Assembly: GCA_902573725.1 (NCBI GenBank)
Contig: CACGLE010000003.1
Location: 1-64,000, forward strand
Direction: 5' to 3'
DNA from: an uncultured SAR116 cluster alpha proteobacterium
Lineage (GTDB): Bacteria; Pseudomonadota; Alphaproteobacteria; Puniceispirillales; Puniceispirillaceae
DNA: 64,000 bases
Of this stretch, positions 56,868-64,000 are shown one piece after another (the first letter of the stretch is position 1; the number at the start of each line of letters is the position of its first letter). A program made the position numbers and the translations under genes. The notes beneath the pieces were generated by a model, which had not been told where the DNA came from, ran no database searches, and saw only the letters and a program-made list of their open reading frames with translations.

Positions 56868-58010
56868 TTATGCGTTTTTAAACTTTTCCCAAGAAGCCAT
56901 CCACTCGTCGCGATTATCTGGACTCTTCCTTGGAGATAGATTTGCCATAAAGATTTCATCAAATTTTTCAATATTTGATAAATTCAATAATTCTCTCTTA
57001 TCATCAGGTAGCATGACAGCGGCCTTCTTATTGGGGACCATACTGTAATAAGTCTTGGCAATAGCAAGTTTTGACTGGAAAGCTGGTCCTGTTACATATT
57101 GGACAAATTTTACTGCATTATCTTTGTTTGGAGTTGTTGCAGAAACACAAACAGCTTGGTCCCATGTTACTCCCCCTTGTTCAGGAACAAGAGCTTTAAA
57201 AGGGAGACCATCATCATACATACCCGCTTGGACCCATTCACCCGCAATTGCAAGATCATATGAGCCACCTGCCATCGCTTGAATTACCTGGCTGGTATTT
57301 CCTACGAGTCCAACTTGAGGACGGAGTTTCATTAAAGTATCGTTCAATGCTGAAAATGCGGCTGAGTCCAAATCATATGGATTAGGATTACCATTGTATT
57401 TTGACATGCAACCCATATTTGGAAGGAACCAGTCAAAAAGGGCTACTCTGCCTTTGACAGAAGAGTCAAAAAGGATGTCATAAGAGGAAACATCAGACTC
57501 TGAGAATTTTTTATGATTGTAGGTAATACCGTAATAGCCAAAACGATTAACGATCGCGTACAACTTTCCAGACTTCCACACAGGAGGCCATTTAGCAATA
57601 ATATCGAAGTAGTCATCTAATGGGAAATCACCAGGATTCAGTTCAGCTATTATGCCATCCTCAATTGCTTTTGGTATGTAAGCGCTAGTGGGTGTAATAA
57701 CATCAAAAGTTCCCGGTGATGATGTTTGCATTAAGGCAATCATCTCCTCATCCGAACCATCATGAATTTTCAAATTCACCTTGATACCAGTTTTATCTTC
57801 GAATTCTGTAAGCATCCCAGGCTCTTCGTAACCGCCGAAAGCTAACACATTCACAGATGTGGACGCGCTTGCGGTTCTAGAAACGAATGGTGCAGATAGG
57901 CTAACCGCGCCGAGTGCTGCGCCTTGTGCTATAAATTTTCTTCTCGTACCACCTAAGGTAGTGCTGGGATAATTTAAAACATTTTTTAATTTGGAATAAT
58001 CATTGTTCAT
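56868..58010 (-). CDS. ABC transporter substrate-binding protein, PotD type, Tat-exported
   Basis: 380 residues from the ATG at 58010, chosen because GGAG lies 7 bases upstream; the ATG at 58022 lacks one. A twin-arginine signal is present (TRRKFIAQGAALGAVSL, cleavage near SRTASA). The mature protein has NVLAFGGYEEPGMLTEFEDK and the family-1/PotD fold seen in VITPTSAYIPKAIEDGIIAE. It binds a polyamine-like or other organic compound. It heads the catabolic operon and is preceded by the conserved 20-bp motif and a sigma70-like promoter. Confidence 0.93.
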   Translation of the reverse strand: MNNDYSKLKNVLNYPSTTLGGTRRKFIAQGAALGAVSLSAPFVSRTASASTSVNVLAFGGYEEPGMLTEFEDKTGIKVNLKIHDGSDEEMIALMQTSSPGTFDVITPTSAYIPKAIEDGIIAELNPGDFPLDDYFDIIAKWPPVWKSGKLYAIVNRFGYYGITYNHKKFSESDVSSYDILFDSSVKGRVALFDWFLPNMGCMSKYNGNPNPYDLDSAAFSALNDTLMKLRPQVGLVGNTSQVIQAMAGGSYDLAIAGEWVQAGMYDDGLPFKALVPEQGGVTWDQAVCVSATTPNKDNAVKFVQYVTGPAFQSKLAIAKTYYSMVPNKKAAVMLPDDKRELLNLSNIEKFDEIFMANLSPRKSPDNRDEWMASWEKFKNA

Positions 58011-58055
58011 TAAAGTCTCCATGAAAACTTGGTTAAGTTTTTGTCAATTGTTAAC

Positions 58056-58084
58056 ATTTTACATTTTAGTTAAAAATCTAGCAA
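58056..58084 (-). promoter_or_regulatory. Predicted promoter of the PotD-like operon
   Basis: On the minus strand TTGCTA (58084-58079) and TAAAAT (58061-58056) are separated by exactly 17 bases, a good sigma70 arrangement. The start codon is 46 bases further. The conserved 20-bp motif ends 6 bases upstream of the -35 element, the position expected for an activator. Confidence 0.5.
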
Positions 58085-58090
58085 ATTCTA

Positions 58091-58110
58091 ATGTTTTTTT
58101 CGCATCACAC
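58091..58110 (+). promoter_or_regulatory. Conserved 20-bp motif, copy 2 (PotD-like operon promoter)
   Basis: ATGTTTTTTT-C-GCATCACAC differs by a single base from the copy at 38361. It lies 81-100 bases before the PotD-like start. The remainder of the 276-base gap 58011-58286 contains AT-rich sequence and no gene. Confidence 0.6.
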
Positions 58111-58286
58111 CGCAAACGAAAATGCACTATTGGCAGAAAAATAATGCTTTTCATTACGTTACGTTAATTTGATTGAAATATCGGGTTATTTTTTTTTAAT
58201 TGTGTTATGCGAATGTTCAAATTATTTACAATCTAAGGTAATTTTTTACTGTTTTATACCGGTAGTAGATAAAATGATTCTTTTGC

Positions 58287-60125
58287 CTACTCTGCTGCCA
58301 TATCAAAACTTAGAAAACCCCCAGATTGTCGGTTCCAATAACTTGCGTATAATCCATTAGCATTTAGAAGAGAATTATGAGTCCCTTGTTCAATTATTTG
58401 TCCCTCATCTAAAACAATAATGCGATCCATATGGGCAATTGTCGAAAGGCGATGGGCAATTGCAAAGACAGTTTTGCCAACCATAATTTTCTTTAAAGCC
58501 TGCTGTATTACACTTTCAACTTCACTATCTAATGCGCTTGTAGCTTCATCTAAAATTAGGATTGGAGCATTCTTTATGATTGCGCGAGCAAGTGCTATTC
58601 TCTGTCTTTGACCGCCAGACAATTTTACCCCTCTCTCCCCTAAGAAAGCATCATACCCTTTGCGCCCCTGGTTATCTAAGAGGCCTAATATAAATTCGTG
58701 CGCGCCGGCGTGTTTCGCTGCTGCTGTGATATCTTCTTCAGCTGCATCTGCACGTCCATATACTATGTTATCACGGGCACTTCTATTAAACATTGATGTC
58801 TCTTGGGATACTACACTTATATGATGGCGTAGACTTTCCTGTGTGAGGTCACGAACATCATTTTTATTAATTAAAACATTACCTTGTTCTGTATCGTAAA
58901 AACGCAATAAAAGGGCCATGAGTGTCGATTTTCCTGCTCCAGATGCACCTACTACGCCAAGCTTTTCACCTTGTTTGATGGAAATAGAAATATCTTTTAA
59001 GCCACTTATTTTTTGACCATATGAGAAAGAAACATTTTTGAATTCAATGTCAGCTTTTTCGACTAGCAATTTTTTAGCATTCTTTTTGTCGCTCATATCT
59101 TGGGAAACCGCTAGGGTGCGCATCGCATCTTCCACCTCGCCTAGGTTTGTATAAATTGCCATTAGACTAAAACTAACCCAACCAGCCATCATCATAAGGC
59201 GCATTGCAACTGAGCCAGCTGCAACTACATCTCCTGGAGTTGCAATGCCAGTGGTCCATAAAAAAATTGTACAAGTGGTGACAGCCACAAAAATGCTACT
59301 TGCGTATACTAGGATACAGGTTCTAAACCAAACAATTTTTTCACCATATTTAACGATAGCATGTTTTAGTTTTGTAAAGGCATTAATTGCTGCTCTGTCT
59401 TCATGATGTGAATTAGAGAAAAGTTTAACAAGATTAATATTGCTCACTGTATCAACGATTTGTCCGGTAGCCTCCGCTTGGGCGCCTGCTCGTTTTGATG
59501 AAGTGTTTTTTATACGCGGCATGAAATAGGACATCAGTAAATAGAAGCCAAAAAACCAAAAAATTACAATAAGCCCAGCGCGCCAATCTATTAGACTTAT
59601 AATTACGAAAGATGCAACAACGGAGGCTAATGCAAAAAGAACAGTGTGAATAAGTTCAACAACGACATCCGTTAAGGCGCTTGAAGCCTGTATTTCTTTT
59701 TGCGCTATTCTTCCTGCAAAATCATTATCAAAAAAGCTTTTAGAATGACCCAGAGTCCAACGATGTATTTTTATAGAAATTAAGCTTCTTATTCCAGGAC
59801 TTACAATTATCGATTGCATGTAGTTCGAAAAAAAGAAGAAAATTGGTCTAATAAAAAAAAGAAAGGCCATTAAAGCTAAAAGCATAAATCCTTTCTCTTC
59901 AAAAAGATTTTGTGGGTTTGATTCAACTAGATAATCAACCACAAAACCGATTATAGCAGCAGTGAATGTCTCTATTACACCGGATGCGATACTGGCAAAC
60001 GATGCTAAAAATAAAACTGGGAAAGAACCTTGTAAACACCATTTGATGAACGGAAATAAAATTTTTGGGGGTTGTGCTTCTGCTTTTTTTTCTACGTCAA
60101 TCCAATGGCGGGGGTGTGAAATCAT
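58287..60125 (-). CDS. ABC exporter, fused permease/ATPase (MsbA-like)
   Basis: 612 residues. The membrane domain (about 30-330, six segments) is followed by an ATPase domain with Walker A GASGAGKSTLMALLLRFYD, signature VKLSGGQRQRIALARAII, Walker B ILILDEATSALD and H-loop FAIAHRLSTIAHM. It is a half-transporter that works as a homodimer and exports a lipid or drug-like compound; the substrate is unknown. It is a separate unit from the catabolic operon and from the Anbu operon (95-base gap). Confidence 0.93.
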   Translation of the reverse strand: MISHPRHWIDVEKKAEAQPPKILFPFIKWCLQGSFPVLFLASFASIASGVIETFTAAIIGFVVDYLVESNPQNLFEEKGFMLLALMAFLFFIRPIFFFFSNYMQSIIVSPGIRSLISIKIHRWTLGHSKSFFDNDFAGRIAQKEIQASSALTDVVVELIHTVLFALASVVASFVIISLIDWRAGLIVIFWFFGFYLLMSYFMPRIKNTSSKRAGAQAEATGQIVDTVSNINLVKLFSNSHHEDRAAINAFTKLKHAIVKYGEKIVWFRTCILVYASSIFVAVTTCTIFLWTTGIATPGDVVAAGSVAMRLMMMAGWVSFSLMAIYTNLGEVEDAMRTLAVSQDMSDKKNAKKLLVEKADIEFKNVSFSYGQKISGLKDISISIKQGEKLGVVGASGAGKSTLMALLLRFYDTEQGNVLINKNDVRDLTQESLRHHISVVSQETSMFNRSARDNIVYGRADAAEEDITAAAKHAGAHEFILGLLDNQGRKGYDAFLGERGVKLSGGQRQRIALARAIIKNAPILILDEATSALDSEVESVIQQALKKIMVGKTVFAIAHRLSTIAHMDRIIVLDEGQIIEQGTHNSLLNANGLYASYWNRQSGGFLSFDMAAE

Positions 60126-60220
60126 TTTACTCTAACTTTTCAATTAATTTTACATTCAAAGTAATGAAATTTAATACGGAATGACTTTTCCCTTGGATGA
60201 AGAAAAAATTTTTAAAAATT

Positions 60221-60958
60221 TTATTTTTTGAATTTGAAACTAGGAAGAGTGGCAAGACTCTCTTTGAGTGCTTTTCCCCACTCGTTTGAAATCATGTTAA
60301 AGTACGCATCATCATTTTTTATTTTTATGGTTGGACGCGCAATAAAGCTATCCTTTTCATATGTATAAATATCAAGAGGCAAACCAACAGATAAGTTTGC
60401 TTTAATGGTTGAATCGAAGGACACCATTAAAAGTTTGATTGCCTCTTCAAAGGTCATTTCAGGATAAAACCCTCTCACCAAGATTGGACGCCCATATTTT
60501 GTCTCTCCGATTTGAAAAAACGGATTTTCTTCTGAAACCTCTATAAAGTTTCCCTCTGGATAAATTAAATACAGACGTTGTTCACCGCCCTTTATTTGTC
60601 CCCCCAAAATAAATGTTGCAGAGAATGAGTTATCACCTTTCTGCTGACCCTTCGAGGTTACATCGATTATTTCTGCCAATGTTTCACTCACAGTTTTGGC
60701 AACTCGGAACATTGTTGGAGCTTGAAGAATCGACGGAAACCGCTCGTTCTTTACTTTAGTTTGCTCTGATAGAGTACTAATTACCGCTTGACTAGTTGCT
60801 AAATTACCAGCAACTGAAAGGAAAATTTGTCTTTCTCCTTGAATTCCCCATGAGAATGTTTTGGGGTATCTGGATATATTATCAAGCCCACCATTCGTAA
60901 GAGTATCAGACATAAAGACTAAACCATGTGAAAGTTTTAAGGCTACGCAATATGACAT
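60221..60958 (-). CDS. Anbu-type proteasome-like peptidase (peptidase T1 family)
   Basis: 245 residues with the Anbu layout: N-terminal SYCVALKLSHGLVFMSDTLT, then NGGLDNISRYPKTF and FSATFILGGQIKG. It would self-assemble into a ring-like particle and use its N-terminal residue as nucleophile after Met removal. That residue is Ser2 here, whereas Thr is what I know for the family (MTYC-). Asp and Lys of the proteasome active site appear in DTLTN and YPKTF. It is the last gene of the ATP-grasp/alpha-E/transglutaminase-like/Anbu operon. Confidence 0.93.
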   Translation of the reverse strand: MSYCVALKLSHGLVFMSDTLTNGGLDNISRYPKTFSWGIQGERQIFLSVAGNLATSQAVISTLSEQTKVKNERFPSILQAPTMFRVAKTVSETLAEIIDVTSKGQQKGDNSFSATFILGGQIKGGEQRLYLIYPEGNFIEVSEENPFFQIGETKYGRPILVRGFYPEMTFEEAIKLLMVSFDSTIKANLSVGLPLDIYTYEKDSFIARPTIKIKNDDAYFNMISNEWGKALKESLATLPSFKFKK

Positions 60959-60976
60959 AATTTTTATCTCTTTATA

Positions 60977-61792
60977 CTATTGTTCAGCAATAACTATACT
61001 TGTTATCAACTTTTCATTGCCGCTACCGTGTCTGATACCTGATAAGGGAACAACATCGTGATAATCAAAACCTGTTGCTAATTTAATATATTTTTCATCC
61101 GGTGAAATTCCATTTGATATATCGAAGCCTACCCATCCTAGCCCATCAACGTGAACTTCGGCCCATGCATGACTGGCCTCTTGAATAATTTTATCACTCA
61201 TCATTAAGTATCCGCTGACATATCTAGCAGAAAAACCAAGAAGCCTTGTAATAGTTAAAAATACATGAACGTGATCTTGACACACACCCTTACCTAACTC
61301 TAACGCTTGTTCAGCACTAGTGGCTATGTTGGTCTTTCCTTTTTTATATAGAATTTTTTTCCTAATGATAGAGGATAACTTGTGTAATAATGAGATATCG
61401 TCGCTTAACCCTTTTCTTTTTAACTTATTAATTTGTGAGCATAACATTTTTATTCTTTTACCAGGAGTAGTTAAAGGTGTTGGTCTGCAAAATAAACCAA
61501 GGGGCAAATTACCATAATGGCCTCCAACCACCCCAAACGTATCTTTCACTTTTACACTTCCGCTGCAAGAAATGGTTATTCTATCTGACATCAAATCATA
61601 CTTACATAAATGAATAATATTACCGTGATAATCCTTACTTTTAAGTTCTAAATTTGCTCCCTCAATCCCGATGCTCCAATCGATAACTTTTTGATTTCCA
61701 TTAGATAATGGGCTTAAATGCAGTCTTTGTATTACTGATTGTGGAATTTCCTCAAATTCGTATGTGGTTTTGTGTTTAATTGAATACAGCAT
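60977..61792 (-). CDS. Transglutaminase-like protein of the Anbu operon
   Basis: 271 residues from the internal ATG at 61792, chosen because family members start just before the H-x-T-x-Y element (SIKHKTTYEFEE); a start at 61813 would overlap the upstream gene by 17 bases. The transglutaminase N-domain is followed by the catalytic triad: Cys in GKGVCQDHVHVF, His in QEASHAWAEVHVDG and Asp in WVGFDISNG. It probably forms or cleaves a gamma-glutamyl-type bond. It is part of the conserved Anbu gene set and starts 4 bases after the alpha-E gene. Confidence 0.92.
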   Translation of the reverse strand: MLYSIKHKTTYEFEEIPQSVIQRLHLSPLSNGNQKVIDWSIGIEGANLELKSKDYHGNIIHLCKYDLMSDRITISCSGSVKVKDTFGVVGGHYGNLPLGLFCRPTPLTTPGKRIKMLCSQINKLKRKGLSDDISLLHKLSSIIRKKILYKKGKTNIATSAEQALELGKGVCQDHVHVFLTITRLLGFSARYVSGYLMMSDKIIQEASHAWAEVHVDGLGWVGFDISNGISPDEKYIKLATGFDYHDVVPLSGIRHGSGNEKLITSIVIAEQ

Positions 61793-61796
61793 TGTA

Positions 61797-62732
61797 CTAA
61801 AAATTAAAGTCATTGCTAATCTTCTGATTCAAGTTATTAATTTGAATTATCAGATTTGAAATGAAATTCCTTAAGTCTACTGTATGCACATTTGCAACAG
61901 ATGATACATTTAAATCACTTAACAACTTATTACTTAACTTACTTGAATCATAAGATTTATCATATGTAATAGCCAAGTCATTAAGGTTTTCCTTTAGCTC
62001 CCTATAGCAAAATGATATCGACCGAGGCATTCTTTTATCAAAAATAAGAAAATCTGAAATTTCATTCGGTTTTAGACGTCCAGTTTTTAACCAGTTGAAT
62101 GATCGCCAAGCCGAGAGAGAACGCAATAAAATTTCCCATTGAGCCTTATCCTCCTGCCCTCCCATAGTTGAAGCGGTTTCGAGGAGTAAATGATATTTTT
62201 CGTTTATAGCTCTAGCTGTATTATCAGCTCGCTCAATGAAAGTTCCCAAACGGAGAAAATTGAAAATATCATTGTGTAACATTGTTCCGTATAGAGAACC
62301 TCGAAAAAGGGAACTACCTTTAACAATATCTTCAAGAATTATAGGTAAATTTTGGATACTTACTTGGCGTTTTAAGGAATATTCACAATTCATCCAACAT
62401 TCATTCAATGATTGCCATACCTCTTGTGTTAAATATGTTCTAACTGAACGACCATTTTGTCTAGCATTATTCATTAATACTGCGATACTATTTAAGTTTT
62501 GTCGGTCCCTCAGAAGAAAATTAATCACGTTAATCATAGATTTATTTTCGTATGATAAATTAAAAATATCAGAAAAACCGCTTGCCAAGACAATTGAACC
62601 CCATTCATCTTGGTCCTCATCTTTATGAGATAGATAATGATGAAGCGTAGCTTGAATTCGCCTAGCTTTATTTTCGCTTCTCTCAAGATAACGAGCCATC
62701 CAATATAAATTATTGCCATGTCTTCCGAGCAT
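61797..62732 (-). CDS. Alpha-E domain protein of the Anbu operon
   Basis: 311 residues, all-helical. The N-terminal signature NLYWMARYLERSENKARRIQ and the later LRLGTFIERADNTARAIN are the alpha-E family repeats. Function is unknown, though the protein is always encoded beside circularly permuted ATP-grasp enzymes and transglutaminase-like proteins. The start codon directly follows the ATP-grasp stop codon, indicating coupled translation. Confidence 0.93.
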   Translation of the reverse strand: MLGRHGNNLYWMARYLERSENKARRIQATLHHYLSHKDEDQDEWGSIVLASGFSDIFNLSYENKSMINVINFLLRDRQNLNSIAVLMNNARQNGRSVRTYLTQEVWQSLNECWMNCEYSLKRQVSIQNLPIILEDIVKGSSLFRGSLYGTMLHNDIFNFLRLGTFIERADNTARAINEKYHLLLETASTMGGQEDKAQWEILLRSLSAWRSFNWLKTGRLKPNEISDFLIFDKRMPRSISFCYRELKENLNDLAITYDKSYDSSKLSNKLLSDLNVSSVANVHTVDLRNFISNLIIQINNLNQKISNDFNF

Positions 62733-64000
62733 CTATGACTCCAACACCCAAGTATCTTTTGTTCCTCCACCTTGGCTTGAATTTACTACCAATGACCCTT
62801 TTTTTAGTGCTACCCTGGTTAGACCGCCGGCAGTTACTTTGATACCCTCAGGAGAGACCAACACAAATGGTCGTAAATCTACATGTCTTGGTGCAAGGCC
62901 TGACTTGGTCAAAATGGGAACTGTGGATAAAGATAATGTTGGTTGAGCTATATAGTTACTAGGGTTTTTTAAAAGCTTTCGCTTAAATGAAGCAATCTCT
63001 CTATTACTGGATGTTGGTCCAACTAACATTCCATAACCACCAGAACCGTGGACCTCTTTCACGACTAATTTACTAAGATTTTCAATTACATAAGATAAAC
63101 TAGATTTTTCTGAGCAACGCCAAGTTGGGATATTATTTAAGATGGGTTTATCACCCATATAGAATTTCACAATTTCCGGCATATACGAATAAATTGCTTT
63201 GTCATCTGCTATGCCGGAACCAGGAGCGTTAGCGAGCATAAGTCTTTTTTCTCTATACGCATCAAAAATTCCTGGTGAACCAAGAAGACTATGTGGGTTG
63301 AAGGATAGTGGATCCAAGTATTCATCATCAATTCGTCTATAAATAACGTCAACTTTTTGGGTTCCAGCAGTAGTATTAATGATTATGTTGCCCCCATCTA
63401 ACTCTAAATCAGTTCCCTGAATTAATTCCACACCCATCTCATCGGCGAGAAAAGAATGTTCATAATAGGCTGAGTTGTGAACGCCAGGTGTAAGTACCAC
63501 TATAGTTGGATTATCGCATATTTCTCTGCTTGATTTTGCGAGTGCGTCATATAAATGTTTCGGATAATCTGCGATTGATTTTACTTTATTATCAGCGAAC
63601 AACTCTGGAAACATATGCCTCATTGTCGATCGATTCTCAATCATGTATGAAACGCCTGATGGCACCCTAGCATTATCCTCAAGGACAAAAAAATCATTCT
63701 CAGCAGTTCTAACAATATCAATGCCTACAATGTGTGTGTAAATGTTACCTGGTGGTTTGAAGCCACACATTTGTGGCAAAAAAGCTTTATTATGGTTAAT
63801 TAATTCAGATGGAACAATGCCTGCCTTGACTATTTCTTGCTTATTGTACACATCGCTTAAAAATGCATTTATTGCAGCCACTCGTTGAACAATGCCTTTC
63901 TCTAGACGCCTCCACTCTTCTTCAAGAATTATTCTCGGTATAATGTCAAATGGAATCAAACGTTCCTGGTCGTCTTTATTACCATAAACGTTAAAGGTAA
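62733..64000 (-). CDS. Circularly permuted ATP-grasp protein of the Anbu operon (5' end outside window)
   Basis: 421 residues are visible; the frame stays open through the right edge (TFNVYGNKDDQERLIPFDII at the edge), so the N-terminus is missing. The remaining part holds the permuted ATP-grasp fold: DIIPRIILEEEWRRLEKG, the Gly-rich VKEVHGSGGYGMLVGP and VLEDNARVPSGVSYMIENR. It is thought to ligate a peptide-like product with ATP in the Anbu pathway. It heads the visible operon. Confidence 0.93.
   Translation of the reverse strand, partial: TFNVYGNKDDQERLIPFDIIPRIILEEEWRRLEKGIVQRVAAINAFLSDVYNKQEIVKAGIVPSELINHNKAFLPQMCGFKPPGNIYTHIVGIDIVRTAENDFFVLEDNARVPSGVSYMIENRSTMRHMFPELFADNKVKSIADYPKHLYDALAKSSREICDNPTIVVLTPGVHNSAYYEHSFLADEMGVELIQGTDLELDGGNIIINTTAGTQKVDVIYRRIDDEYLDPLSFNPHSLLGSPGIFDAYREKRLMLANAPGSGIADDKAIYSYMPEIVKFYMGDKPILNNIPTWRCSEKSSLSYVIENLSKLVVKEVHGSGGYGMLVGPTSSNREIASFKRKLLKNPSNYIAQPTLSLSTVPILTKSGLAPRHVDLRPFVLVSPEGIKVTAGGLTRVALKKGSLVVNSSQGGGTKDTWVLES

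Overview
The window is AT-rich, densely coded bacterial DNA. It looks like a free-living, probably marine alphaproteobacterium. The pointers are a PstA with the long alphaproteobacterial N-terminal extension, the four-gene Anbu operon, a TRAP transporter beside several ABC importers, and short intergenic gaps. I cannot assign a genus. I saw no insertion sequence, phage gene or CRISPR array. One tRNA, tRNA-Ser(GGA), is present.

Layout. Bases 1-5842: the C-terminal half of glutamate synthase GltB (cut by the window edge), a GNAT acetyltransferase, a glutathione S-transferase, an alpha/beta hydrolase and a glycosyltransferase. Bases 5897-12781: the conserved translation block thrS-infC-rpmI-rplT-pheS-pheT. 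Bases 12849-17926: leuA with a candidate leader attenuator, lepA, a small membrane protein, tRNA-Ser and a LysE-type exporter. Bases 18241-23820: small or poorly known genes (DUF2652-like, DUF4174-like, PsiE-like, NUDIX, an alpha/beta hydrolase) plus queF. Bases 23936-31187: a complete phosphate regulon in the order phoR-phoB-pstS-pstC-pstA-pstB-phoU, with Pho boxes before phoB and pstS. Bases 31311-36378: a DMT exporter, an M24 peptidase and a TRAP transporter.

Bases 36642-58010 are the accessory, metabolically inventive part. A guanidine-hydrolase-like ureohydrolase is followed by a 134-residue protein of unknown function with a His-rich start. Divergent from it runs an operon of an amidase, a polar-amino-acid binding protein with two permeases but no ATPase, an M16 peptidase-like protein, and an unusual fusion of an Asp/Glu-racemase-like domain to a class III aminotransferase. 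Next comes an arsenate-detoxification pair (gap-arsJ). A second catabolic cluster follows: a PotABCD-type importer with a tandem cyclase/formamidase-like protein, two aminotransferases, an aldehyde dehydrogenase, RidA and a GntR regulator. A 20-bp motif with 19 of 20 identical bases lies upstream of both the ureohydrolase and the PotD-like gene. This suggests that the two clusters form one regulon for degrading an unidentified nitrogen-rich organic compound.

Bases 58287-64000: an ABC exporter and the Anbu operon (ATP-grasp, alpha-E, transglutaminase-like, Anbu). Its first gene runs off the right edge.

Three ABC binding-protein genes (pstS, the polar-amino-acid binding protein and the PotD-like protein) are each followed by a strong hairpin near the next cistron. 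All calls rest on reading translations and motifs by eye; no database search was run.
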